The translations under genes were made by a program, and so were the position numbers. DNA of 64,000 nt from an uncultured Duncaniella sp. (lineage in GTDB: Bacteria > Bacteroidota > Bacteroidia > Bacteroidales > Muribaculaceae): positions 310,001 to 374,000 of the forward strand of contig CAJTMH010000003.1 of the NCBI GenBank assembly GCA_910577255.1, in the 5' to 3' direction. Of the stretch, positions 51,368 to 59,737 are shown in pieces. The notes under the pieces are model-generated. The model ran no database searches. It saw nothing but the letters and a program-made list of their open reading frames with translations, and was not told the DNA's origin. Numbering within the stretch: the first letter of the stretch is position 1; each line of letters begins with the position of its first letter.

Positions 51368-53974
51368 ATGAAACTAAATAAGTTTTTGGTTGGTGTTATG
51401 TCGCTTGTCATGGGTGCTTCGATAGTGTCCTGTAACGATGATGACAACTATTATATCAACACCTCCGATATTATCTCAGAGATAACCACCGGAAATGCCG
51501 AGACTACCGCGACAACTGCCACTATTACAGGCACTGTCAAGGATTTGTCCTCACAGGCAGCTTCCGCATACACTGTAGGCGTGATTTACGGTACTGACGA
51601 ACAGTCTCTTCTCACAAGCGGTACTCGTCGCATCGGCGCCCTGGGTGAGGACGGCTATACCGTCACCACCACTCTCACCGGTCTTAATGACGGTGTGACT
51701 TATTACTATGCCTCTTTCGTCACTCTCCAGAGCAAGTACACTGAATATGGCGAGATTAAGGCGTTTGTCACCACTGATTCGCAGCTTGGCACTGCCGAAG
51801 CTGCATCTGTGGGTGCTACTTCTGCCAACCTCGGCGCTACACTCAATGGAGTGACTGATCTCCTCGAAGGTGGCATGGAGCATGGTATTATCATTGCTGC
51901 TGCTCCCGAGAAGATTGCCGATGGCGTTAAACTCCTTTCAGAGGACACCGCCAACTCTTACACAGTGGTTGCTTCAAATCTCGTGCCCAAGGCCACATAT
52001 TACTATGCTGCCTACATGATTCTCAATGACAACCTCGTCATCGACGAAAATGTCAAGAGTGTCACCATGGCATCTATGTATGATCCCGAAAACGAGGAGT
52101 CAGAACTCTACGTTGACATGGGTCTCTCAAGCGACTGGGCAACTTGCAACATCGGTGCCGAGACTCCCACTGCTGTAGGTGGTCTCTATGGTTACGGTGA
52201 TGTTACAGGTGTTAATCATTCTGTAAATGTGGCTGACTACGCTGAAGGCAGCATCTCTGATACAGATGCCGATATCGCTAAAGCTGCAGGTGCGGGTTAT
52301 CTCCCCTCCGAGGCTGACTGGAAAGCACTTCTTGCCAATTCTACCGTTGAGATGACAACCGTTGACGGTGTGGCTGTGGCCAAAGTGACTTCTAACCTTA
52401 CCGGTAATAGCATCCTTCTTCCCGTGGTTGGTTCACGCGAAGGCGAGGCCCTCAGTGAAGTTGGTGGATATTGGACCGGCGATCCCGCTTCTGATCACGC
52501 TGATTTCAGCAAGATTATGGTTGTGGACAATGGCATCTCTGCTTCTCAGGCTTCTCGTCACATCGGTCTTGCCGTGCGTCCCGTGCGCAAGGCTCCCTAC
52601 CGTGCTCCTAAGATTGACAACGCCAAGATTGTGTATGGCGACCTTGAGGAGAACGGAAAGATCCGCATCGAGATTTACAATGAATATGGTGCTACCAAGA
52701 ATGATGTGCCCCTCAACACTGCACTTGTCAACTTCTCTAAGAACATGCAGGTGGTGTTCCGCGTAAGCGGTCTGACTGGTGCTGCCGCTTCAGGCTCTTA
52801 CACTGCCAACCTGGTATATGCTGATGCATCATGGGATCCCGCTACATGGGGTGGTGAAGCTACTGCTCAGGTACACGGCGACGGTGTCTATACTCTCTCT
52901 TGGAACGCTCCTGCAGCTTGCGAAGGTGCAGTTGTATGGTGCATCGACATCGACGGCCTCGGCGCTGCTATCGGCGATGATAAGTCTGGCCTTAAGTGCG
53001 AGATCCTCTCGATATCACTTGACGATAATTCAGTAGAGTTCGTAGGCAAGAATCTCGAGCAGGAGACTGCAGCTGTCTTCTCTACTATCGACAACAGCAA
53101 GATTGCAACTGGCGACCTTGAAGCCAACGGCAACTACCGTATCGAGCTTTACAACGAATACGGCAAGACTAAGGAATCCATGCCTCTTGACCTCTCTCTG
53201 GTTAATTTCGCCAAGAAGATTGACGTGACCTTTACTCTCGATGGTATCAACGGTGATGCCGTAGGTAAGGATTTCGTTGCCGGTCTCTCGTTTGCCGACG
53301 CATCATGGGATCCTTCTACATGGGGCGGTGATGCCACTACAACAGTCAACGGCGACGGTACCTATACACTCTCCTGGACTCCCGCTGCAGCTTGTGAAGG
53401 TGCGGTTGTATGGTGCATCGACATCCAGGGCTTGAGCTCAGCTCTTGCCAATGTGAGCAAAGTTACTGCCAACATCGTGTCGGTAGTCCTTGATAATGGT
53501 GCTGTTGTATTCCGTGGCCAGGGCTCGTCCAAGCAGCCTGTCTACAACTCAAAACTCGCTACCGGCGACCTTGAGAACAATGGCAACTTCCGCATTGAGA
53601 TTTACAATGAATTCGGTAATACGAAGGCTGATAGCCCCATCGATATCAACAAGGTTAATTTCTCGGAAAAACTTGAAATCACCTTCACTATCTCCGGTAT
53701 CAATGGTGCAGCCGTAGGCAAGACCTACAGCGCAGGTCTCTCGTTCGCCGACGCATCATGGGATCCCTCTACATGGGGTGACAATACCGTTGCCGTGACA
53801 GGCGATGGCACTTACACCGTGGCCTGGGAACCTGCAGCTGCCTGTGAAGGCGCGGTTGTATGGTGCATCGACATTGCCGGCATGGCAACCGACCTCCAGG
53901 ATGCCAGCGCAGTTTCCGTGCAGATCGACAGCATTGTCCTCGACAACGGAGCCGTAGTTTTTGTTGGTAAATAA
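51368..53974 (+). CDS. Multi-domain surface lipoprotein with three tandem CBM-like domains
   Basis: An 868-residue lipoprotein (GVMSLVMGASIVSCNDDDNY, Cys22). Residues 35-235 form two FN3-like domains (TITGTVKDLSSQ, TYYYASFVTL; TSANLGATLNGV, TYYYAAYMIL). Residues 247-408 resemble the FISUMP/lectin-like module of Bacteroidales (VDMGLSSDWATCNIGAETPT, GYLPSEADWKALLA, GLAVRPVRK). The C-terminus is three homologous domains at about 416-561, 574-717 and 726-868. Each has RIEIYNEYG, ASWDPxTWG and ACEGAVVWCIDI blocks. The aromatic residues and tandem layout suggest carbohydrate binding, but I recognise no CBM family. A terminator hairpin follows, before the GH5 gene. Confidence 0.82.
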   Translation: MKLNKFLVGVMSLVMGASIVSCNDDDNYYINTSDIISEITTGNAETTATTATITGTVKDLSSQAASAYTVGVIYGTDEQSLLTSGTRRIGALGEDGYTVTTTLTGLNDGVTYYYASFVTLQSKYTEYGEIKAFVTTDSQLGTAEAASVGATSANLGATLNGVTDLLEGGMEHGIIIAAAPEKIADGVKLLSEDTANSYTVVASNLVPKATYYYAAYMILNDNLVIDENVKSVTMASMYDPENEESELYVDMGLSSDWATCNIGAETPTAVGGLYGYGDVTGVNHSVNVADYAEGSISDTDADIAKAAGAGYLPSEADWKALLANSTVEMTTVDGVAVAKVTSNLTGNSILLPVVGSREGEALSEVGGYWTGDPASDHADFSKIMVVDNGISASQASRHIGLAVRPVRKAPYRAPKIDNAKIVYGDLEENGKIRIEIYNEYGATKNDVPLNTALVNFSKNMQVVFRVSGLTGAAASGSYTANLVYADASWDPATWGGEATAQVHGDGVYTLSWNAPAACEGAVVWCIDIDGLGAAIGDDKSGLKCEILSISLDDNSVEFVGKNLEQETAAVFSTIDNSKIATGDLEANGNYRIELYNEYGKTKESMPLDLSLVNFAKKIDVTFTLDGINGDAVGKDFVAGLSFADASWDPSTWGGDATTTVNGDGTYTLSWTPAAACEGAVVWCIDIQGLSSALANVSKVTANIVSVVLDNGAVVFRGQGSSKQPVYNSKLATGDLENNGNFRIEIYNEFGNTKADSPIDINKVNFSEKLEITFTISGINGAAVGKTYSAGLSFADASWDPSTWGDNTVAVTGDGTYTVAWEPAAACEGAVVWCIDIAGMATDLQDASAVSVQIDSIVLDNGAVVFVGK
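52613..53971 (+). repeat. Three tandem copies of a ~145-codon domain
   Basis: The copies run at about 52613-53050, 53087-53518 and 53543-53971 within the lipoprotein gene. Copies 2 and 3 are closer to each other (shared LSFADASWDPSTWG and LDNGAVVF) than to copy 1 (LVYADASWDPATWG), pointing to a later duplication. Two cysteines seven residues apart (CEGAVVWC) are kept in all three. Confidence 0.92.
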
Positions 53975-53991
53975 TCATCATGAATAAACCT

Positions 53992-54025
53992 GTGCCCTTC
54001 CTTAGGGGAGGGCACATTCTTTTTA
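53992..54025 (+). terminator. Intra-operon terminator between binding lipoprotein and GH5
   Basis: GTGCCCTTCC (53992-54001) pairs with GGGAGGGCAC (54006-54015) around a four-base loop, followed by ATTCTTTTTA. It lies 17 bases past the stop of the lipoprotein gene and 13 bases before the GH5 start, so it should reduce GH5 transcription relative to the upstream genes. Confidence 0.78.
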
Positions 54026-54037
54026 ATCCTAATTTAA

Positions 54038-55783
54038 ATGAAAATCAAAACCTTATTTCTTACATTAGCCCTATGTGCTGGGATCTCATTCACCGCTTGC
54101 AGCAGTGATGATGACGATAAGTCATGGAGCGAAGCCACCAAACTCGAGGTGAGCAAGACCGCGATTTCGCTTGCCGGCTCAGCCTCACAGACCCTGGTGG
54201 TTAAAGCCTCACAGACTCCGGCCGTCACTGCCGACGTGGATTGGCTCCATATCGGACAGCCTATTCCTCGTCAGGGCTCCAAAAATCTTTACGACATCGA
54301 AGTGGAGGCCGACGTGAATCCCGGCTATGAACCGCGCACCGGCAACATCACCGTGACTTGCGGAGCTGAAAAGTCAGTTGTGGCTGTCACTCAGTTCGCC
54401 TCAGAAACCGTGCTTATAGCAGGTGTTACACCTTCTGCCCAGCTCAACCCCAACGGAGGTTCGATTGTGGTCAATTACAGCTCCACCGGCGATGTGGTGG
54501 TTGAAGCACCCACTTGGCTTACACAGGTCCAGTCAAAAGCACTTACCGAAAACAGTGTTGAATTCAGTTATAATGCCAATCTCACTGCCGCGGCCCGCAC
54601 AGGTGAGATTGTCATCACTCTTGTAAAAGACAACAGTATCACAGCATCTGTGTCGGTGTCTCAGGACAAGGCCGAGCAGAGCAGCGACATGTCAAGCACC
54701 GCCAAAGAGCTTGCAGCCAAGATGTTTGCAGGCGTTAATATCGGCAATACCATGGAGCCCCCCACAGGCGAAGGCTCATGGGGTGCAGCCAAGGTCAATC
54801 CCCAGTATATAGCAGGCCTCAAGGCTCTCGGCTTCAACGCAGTGCGCGTTCCATGCGCATGGGATAGCCATGTCTCTGATCCCGCTACTAACACCATCGA
54901 CCCCGCGTGGCTCGACCGCGTGGACGAAGTGGTAAGCTATATTGTCAACGAGGGCATGTATGCCATTGTCAACATCCACTGGGATGGTGGCTGGCTTGAA
55001 GAGTCGTGCGTGAATGGCTATGATGAGGCTGTCGACAAAAAGCAGCGTGACTACTGGACACAGATTGCTTCCAAGCTCAACCATTATGACGAGCATCTCC
55101 TTTTCGCAGGCATGAATGAGCCAGGCCAGCAGGATCAGGGCAATGCAGGCAAGGAGCAGTCAGTCAAGGCGATCATGGCTTACCAGCAGACTTTCGTTGA
55201 CGCTGTGCGCGCCACCGGTGGTAACAATGCCAAACGTTGCCTCATCCATCAGACACCTTTCACCAACATCGACAAGGGTGTTGAAGGTCTTTATTCTCTT
55301 CCCACTGACCAGGTGGCTGACCGTTCACTCGTCGAAGTTCACTTCTATGATCCCTCCGACTTCACTCTCATGAGCAAGGACGGCGAGTGGGGTGCAGGTT
55401 CTACCGTGAAACTCTACTGGGGGGCTGCCAACCACGTCAGCGGCTCTGACCGCAACTGCACATGGGGCGAAGAGTCATACGTCGACGCCCAGTTCAAGAA
55501 GATGCAGGATGCTTACGTGAGCAAGGGCGTGCCTGTGATAGTGGGTGAGTACAGCTCTGCCATCCGTTCAGCTTCGGCTTTCTCTTCGTTTGACGAAGCA
55601 GCTTGGAAGGCAAGCCGTGCGGCATGGAACGAATACATCACCAAGTCAGCCAAAACTCATGGCTGTGTACCTTTCTATTGGGAGACCGGCGGCGATATCA
55701 ACCGCTCCAACGGCACTGCCTTCAATTCCTATGCCATCGATGCCATCATGGCGGGTGCACAAGCCGGCAACTATCCTTTCTGA
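54038..55783 (+). CDS. Surface GH5 endo-glucanase/xyloglucanase with two BACON domains
   Basis: A 581-residue lipoprotein (LTLALCAGISFTACSSDDDD, Cys21). Two BACON beta-sandwiches lie at about 35-122 (DVDWLHIGQPIPRQ, GNITVTCGAEKSVVAVTQ) and 125-210 (APTWLTQVQSK, TGEIVITLVKDNSITASVSV). The GH5 barrel from about 222 has MFAGVNIGNTMEPPTGEGSW and VNIHWDGGWLEES. The acid/base is Glu361 in AGMNEP and the nucleophile Glu504 in VIVGEYSSA. The pattern is close to GH5 subfamily 4 and to the BACON-GH5 endo-xyloglucanase of Bacteroides ovatus. It would cut the polymer at the cell surface. Mixed-linkage glucanase activity cannot be excluded. Confidence 0.92.
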   Translation: MKIKTLFLTLALCAGISFTACSSDDDDKSWSEATKLEVSKTAISLAGSASQTLVVKASQTPAVTADVDWLHIGQPIPRQGSKNLYDIEVEADVNPGYEPRTGNITVTCGAEKSVVAVTQFASETVLIAGVTPSAQLNPNGGSIVVNYSSTGDVVVEAPTWLTQVQSKALTENSVEFSYNANLTAAARTGEIVITLVKDNSITASVSVSQDKAEQSSDMSSTAKELAAKMFAGVNIGNTMEPPTGEGSWGAAKVNPQYIAGLKALGFNAVRVPCAWDSHVSDPATNTIDPAWLDRVDEVVSYIVNEGMYAIVNIHWDGGWLEESCVNGYDEAVDKKQRDYWTQIASKLNHYDEHLLFAGMNEPGQQDQGNAGKEQSVKAIMAYQQTFVDAVRATGGNNAKRCLIHQTPFTNIDKGVEGLYSLPTDQVADRSLVEVHFYDPSDFTLMSKDGEWGAGSTVKLYWGAANHVSGSDRNCTWGEESYVDAQFKKMQDAYVSKGVPVIVGEYSSAIRSASAFSSFDEAAWKASRAAWNEYITKSAKTHGCVPFYWETGGDINRSNGTAFNSYAIDAIMAGAQAGNYPF

Positions 55784-55821
55784 TAGGGCTGTGTGATAAG
55801 ATATACCTCTAATCTACCTTC

Positions 55822-55868
55822 AGCGGACGGATTGTCGCTTCAACGCGGCTCTCCGTCCGCTTGATTTT
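55822..55868 (+). terminator. Terminator closing the SusC-to-GH5 operon
   Basis: AGCGGACGGA (55822-55831) pairs with TCCGTCCGCT (55852-55861), followed by TGATTTTCCC. It lies 38 bases after the GH5 stop and marks the right boundary of the polysaccharide locus. Confidence 0.82.
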
Positions 55869-55940
55869 CCCTTATCGGCTTATTTTTGGTTTAACATCAT
55901 GGCTCATAAACCAAAAATCCGGCCCCGGCGTTTTAATTTC

Positions 55941-56840
55941 ATGAAACATCTCACGTTACTCCTATCAGCCTTGCTGGCAGTGTCATGCGGCAGGTCCGAC
56001 TCAGCCGAAACAGCTTCGGCCGACACTGAGACGCCCCCTGTGCTTTCACTTGAGCTGCCACACATCCCCGAGACCATCTCCACCATGGAGGGTCAGGCCG
56101 GTTACCTTGCCGTGCACTTCTGGGACGGCCTGAATTTCGCCGACACCACGCGCTCTCTCAATGTCGATTTCATGGAGCAGAATTTTGTCGATTTCCTCTC
56201 TGTGCTCCCTGCCGTGATGACTTCGGACCGCGCTCCGGCTTTCGACGCACTGCTGCGCAATGCCTCTGCCCACCACGGCGCCTACGGCCTCATCCTTGAG
56301 CTCGGCGACAAGTATCTCAGCGACCCGAATTCGCCTATGCGCAACGAGGACTACTATATAGACTTCCTCACCGAGGTCCTTTCTGACTCGGTAATCTCAC
56401 CCTCCGAACGTACCGAGTACGGTTACTATCTCGACGAGGCGCGTAAGACCCGACCCGGCACCGTCGCGCCCGATTTCACCTTTGTGACACGCTCCGGCAA
56501 GACCACCACTCTCCACAAGTCCGTCGACCGCCCCACGGTACTGATTTTCACCGATATGGCGAGTGAAAACTGCGCGTCTATCCACGATTATCTCGGCCAT
56601 CATCCGGCAATAAGCGAGCCTGTGGCCTCGGGCGACATCCAGGTACTGGCTGTAAGCCATGACGGTGACAGCCGGCAGGCACGCTCTCTCCCTGCAGGAT
56701 GGATTGAGGGCCATCCGGTGACCTCTAATCTTGACTCGCTCTATCCCATGCTGGCCATACCTGTTATCTATTTTCTCAATTCCGGCTCTGTGATCATCCT
56801 CAAGGACACGACTCCCGAGGAGCTTATTTCGCACTTATAA
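55941..56840 (+). CDS. DUF5106-type lipoprotein with thioredoxin-like domain lacking CxxC
   Basis: A 299-residue lipoprotein; the ATG at 55941 gives the signal MKHLTLLLSALLAVSCGRSD (lipobox AVSC). Residues 40-165 match the DUF5106 helical domain (ISTMEGQAGYLAVHFWDGLN, FVDFLSVLPAVMTSDRAPAF). Residues 170-299 are a thioredoxin/TlpA fold (GTVAPDFTFVTRSGKTTTLH, PTVLIFTDMASENCASIH, IPVIYFLNSGSVIILKDTTP) in which the active-site pair CxxC is reduced to a single Cys (ENC). Classic disulfide exchange is thus unlikely. A binding or sensing role is possible. It has no operon partner on its strand. Confidence 0.8.
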   Translation: MKHLTLLLSALLAVSCGRSDSAETASADTETPPVLSLELPHIPETISTMEGQAGYLAVHFWDGLNFADTTRSLNVDFMEQNFVDFLSVLPAVMTSDRAPAFDALLRNASAHHGAYGLILELGDKYLSDPNSPMRNEDYYIDFLTEVLSDSVISPSERTEYGYYLDEARKTRPGTVAPDFTFVTRSGKTTTLHKSVDRPTVLIFTDMASENCASIHDYLGHHPAISEPVASGDIQVLAVSHDGDSRQARSLPAGWIEGHPVTSNLDSLYPMLAIPVIYFLNSGSVIILKDTTPEELISHL

Positions 56841-56852
56841 GATGATATAAAC

Positions 56853-56910
56853 GACACGCATCCGCGCTTGGAAATTACTCTTTCCTTGCGCGGATGCGTG
56901 TCATATTTTT
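56853..56910. terminator. Bidirectional terminator between DUF5106 and HD genes
   Basis: A perfect 15-base inverted repeat (56853-56867 and 56888-56902) lies between convergent genes and is followed by ATATTTTTG on the plus strand. Confidence 0.88.
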
Positions 56911-56925
56911 GCGGTCGCTATGCGT

Positions 56926-57471
56926 TCAGTCTGCGCCGAACTCGCTGTGGAGCTGCATGAACCTCTCAAGGGTATCGGGTGAGATGCGTTCCATCGAGCG
57001 TAGCACTTTATCGAAGGGTTTGCGCTTCATGTCGCCGCTTTTCGAGTAGAATTTGTCGGCGTAACACACGAGCCGTTCCAGCTGTGTCCGTGGCATGTAG
57101 TCGCCGGGTGGCAGAGGCAAGTCCTGTGCCTCGATGTCGGCCTGCGAGATTCCCGCTCCGGTGTGGCTTTCCGCTACCCGGGCTGACGTTTCGCTCATGC
57201 CGGCCTGGCGCAGCAGTTGCGCTCCAAGGACTCCGTGCATGATGTAGGGTTCATGACCGTGGCAGTCAATCCCCGGGGCATCGGTAAGGACTATGCCTAT
57301 GTCATGGAGCATGGCGGCCTCCTCCACTGTAGCCGGGTCAAGCGGCAGATGCTTCCGGGCTGCGATTTCAAGTGCCAGGTCGGCCACCGCTCGGCAATGG
57401 CGCAGATAGATGTCGCGTCGGCGCGTCCCCTCGGGGTAATACCGGTCGATTATTCCACTATAGTGTTCCAT
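56926..57471 (-). CDS. HD-domain phosphohydrolase
   Basis: A 181-residue cytosolic protein with the HD metal site HCRAVADLALEIA (His), AAMLHDIGIVLT (His-Asp, 56-57), CHGHEPYIMHGVLGAQLL and a distal Asp in VCYADKFYSKSGD. The set matches small HDIG-type phosphohydrolases with nucleotide or phosphate-ester substrates; the exact substrate is unknown. Its first 22 bases overlap the end of the ilvE gene, so it is probably translated from the same mRNA. Confidence 0.87.
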   Translation of the reverse strand: MEHYSGIIDRYYPEGTRRRDIYLRHCRAVADLALEIAARKHLPLDPATVEEAAMLHDIGIVLTDAPGIDCHGHEPYIMHGVLGAQLLRQAGMSETSARVAESHTGAGISQADIEAQDLPLPPGDYMPRTQLERLVCYADKFYSKSGDMKRKPFDKVLRSMERISPDTLERFMQLHSEFGAD

Positions 57472-58472
57472 CCGTGTGTGTCCTCGATTTCGCCGAGGCG
57501 GATAGCGTTGAGGGTCTCATATAGCTTGGTAGTGATGGGGCCGGGCTCGCCGTTCTTGGCCACTACATACTTCTTGCCTGTGTCGAGGTCGTGGATCTCG
57601 CCAACCGGCGATGCCACTGCTGCTGTGCCTACGGCTGCTGCTTCATCTATCTCTGCGAGCTCGTCCACTGTGATGTGGCGGCGTTCAACCTTGATGCCCA
57701 TATCCTCGGCAAGCTGCATGAGGCTCTTGTTGGTGATGGAGGGTAGGATAGAGTTGGATGCCGGGGTGATATATACGCCGTCCTTGATGGCCATGAAATT
57801 GGCCGGACCGCACTCGTCGAGATACTTTTTCTCCTTGGGGTCGAGATAGAGCACTGCCGAGTAGCCGAGTTCATGAGCATGCTCGCCTGCAGTGAGCGAT
57901 GCGGCATAGTTGCCGCCCACTTTCCAGAGTCCTGTGCCGTTGGGAGCCACGCGGTCATACTGACGCATGATGCAGATGTTGGTAGGCTTGAATCCGGTCT
58001 TGAAGTACGGGCCCACAGGAGTCACGAGTATCATGAACAGATACTCCTTCGAGGGCTTTACACCCACCTGGGCCGATGTGCCGATCTCGAGGGGGCGGAT
58101 ATAGAGCGACGCGCCGGAGCCGTAGGGGGGCACGAAACGCTCGTTGAGCTTGACAACCTTTATCACCATTTCTTTGAACAGTTCCTCGGGTATCGGCTCC
58201 ATGAGGATTCCCTTGGCCGACTCGCAGATGCGGTGAGCGTTCTCTTCGAGGCGGAAGATGCGCACCTTGCCGTCCTTGCCTCTGAAAGCCTTGAGGCCTT
58301 CGAAGATTTCCTGTCCGTAGTGCAGACAGGTGGCTGCGATGTGCAGGTTCACTTCTTCGCTCTGTGACACTTCTATTTCTCCCCACTTGCCGTCGCGAAA
58401 ATAGCAACGTACGTTGTAATCCGTTGGAATGTAGCCAAATGAAAGGTTCTTCCAGTCTAACTCGTTATTCAT
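57450..58472 (-). CDS. ilvE: Branched-chain amino acid aminotransferase
   Basis: A 340-residue class IV aminotransferase. YGQEIFEGLKAFRGKDGKVR and FVPPYGSGASLYIRPLEIGT are family signatures. GLWKVGGNYAASL holds the pyridoxal-phosphate lysine (Lys184), and EVFVD-like sequence is replaced by YLDECGPANFMAIKDGVYIT. It interconverts valine, leucine and isoleucine with their 2-oxoacids in the cytosol. It is the first gene of a two-gene operon with the HD protein and has a divergent promoter region shared with a TPR regulator gene. Confidence 0.95.
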   Translation of the reverse strand: MNNELDWKNLSFGYIPTDYNVRCYFRDGKWGEIEVSQSEEVNLHIAATCLHYGQEIFEGLKAFRGKDGKVRIFRLEENAHRICESAKGILMEPIPEELFKEMVIKVVKLNERFVPPYGSGASLYIRPLEIGTSAQVGVKPSKEYLFMILVTPVGPYFKTGFKPTNICIMRQYDRVAPNGTGLWKVGGNYAASLTAGEHAHELGYSAVLYLDPKEKKYLDECGPANFMAIKDGVYITPASNSILPSITNKSLMQLAEDMGIKVERRHITVDELAEIDEAAAVGTAAVASPVGEIHDLDTGKKYVVAKNGEPGPITTKLYETLNAIRLGEIEDTHGWNTIVE

Positions 58473-58500
58473 TATGTGTAGTTTTTTGAATATTCTGACG

Positions 58501-58530
58501 CAAAATTAAGAAAAATATTTTGTAAATTTG
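58501..58530. promoter_or_regulatory. Back-to-back -7 elements of ilvE and the TPR regulator
   Basis: The minus strand has TAATTTTG at 58501-58508, pointing to ilvE (start 58472). The plus strand has TAAATTTG at 58523-58530, pointing to the TPR regulator. Both match TAnnTTTG exactly; neither has a good TTTG at the usual distance. They lie 14 bases apart, so polymerase binding at one would block the other. Confidence 0.45.
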
Positions 58531-58622
58531 CATTCGCTTACAGTTAATTCCGGCCAAATTTCATTTTGGCTTCATGCCGTAAAGTCACCAGTCACACATT
58601 TCACCAGTCACCTTTTAGTCAC

Positions 58623-59735
58623 ATGCTCGCGTCCCGCCTCCGTCATCTCCCCATTATGGTCATTCTTGCCCTCGTCGTGGGGTGGATTGGTGTGTCGTGT
58701 CGCAGCCGATCCTCGTCGGGGGAATGCCTTGAGCGGATAGAGACTTTCGTCGAGAGCCATCCTGACTCAGCTCTCCATCTGCTCGACTCTTTGGCTCCGG
58801 CGCTCACTCCCGGCTCACGCGAGCAGGCTCTCCACACCATCCTGACGGCCTGTGCGCGCAACTATCTGCGTCTCCCTGTCGGCGATGATTCTCTCCTGCG
58901 TGAGTCGAAACTCTACTTCGACGCCTCCTCCGACACCTATCATGCCATGCTTGCCAACCTCTATTATTCCAGGGTGCTGCTCCATGAGCTGGAGAAACGT
59001 CAGGAAGCCCTCGAACCGGCGGTTACATCCCTCCGGCTTGCCCTCGAACTGGGCGTTGACAGCAATATCGCCCGAGGACATTCACTCATGGCCGATATAA
59101 ATTATTCCTCATTTAATTATGATGAAGAATTGAAGCATAGGCGCAAAGCCGTGGAAATCTATAAGCGCACAGGTGATCGTAGACGCGAATTATTGATGTA
59201 TGTTGACATCGCGCATATTTATGACCGCCGACATTTGTTTGGCAGGGCCATTTCTATGCTTGACAGCGTGCTTGGGGTGGCTATGCCCGACACGTTGGTT
59301 TATGTCAGGGCGTTGGACGCAACGCTATCGCCCCTGGTCAATAACCGCGAATACAGCAAGGCTATATCCCGCTATGGGGAATTGATTTCATTTGTGGATC
59401 AGGAGGAGATGAGCGGGTATACCTTATCCACGATCTCCATGGCCCACACTTGTGTCCACGACAAGGAAAAAGGACAGCAATTTCTTGATATGGCTGCATC
59501 CTCGCTTGCCAATGCGAGCGATTCCGTGTCATATTTCTACTCCTCTTATCTATTGAATATTGAAGAGGGGGAGGTTGAGAAAGCCGGGACCTGTCTGTGG
59601 ACGTTATTCCGGTTTCTCGACTCCACTTTATTGGATCTTCATGAAGTGTCGCCGGCCATGGTGGAGCGTGATATATTCCATTCACAGGCAAAGCAAAACT
59701 TATTTAAAGCCGAGCGATATAAATATATAGTATAG
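58623..59735 (+). pseudogene. N-terminal part of a frameshifted TPR membrane regulator
   Basis: The frame from the ATG at 58623 encodes 370 residues: a lipoprotein-like or membrane signal (MVILALVVGWIGVSCRS), then TPR-like helices (SHPDSALHLLDSLAPALT, MLANLYYSRVLLHELEKRQE, YDEELKHRRKAVEIYKRTGD). An upstream TTG at 58566 and an ATG at 58656 are other possible starts. It ends at a TAG after AERYKYIV. The next frame (59738-60364) continues at once with a hydrophobic helix and a DNA-binding domain, so the two are halves of one gene. Intact relatives are TPR membrane regulators common in Bacteroidales. Confidence 0.78.
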
Positions 59736-59737
59736 CA

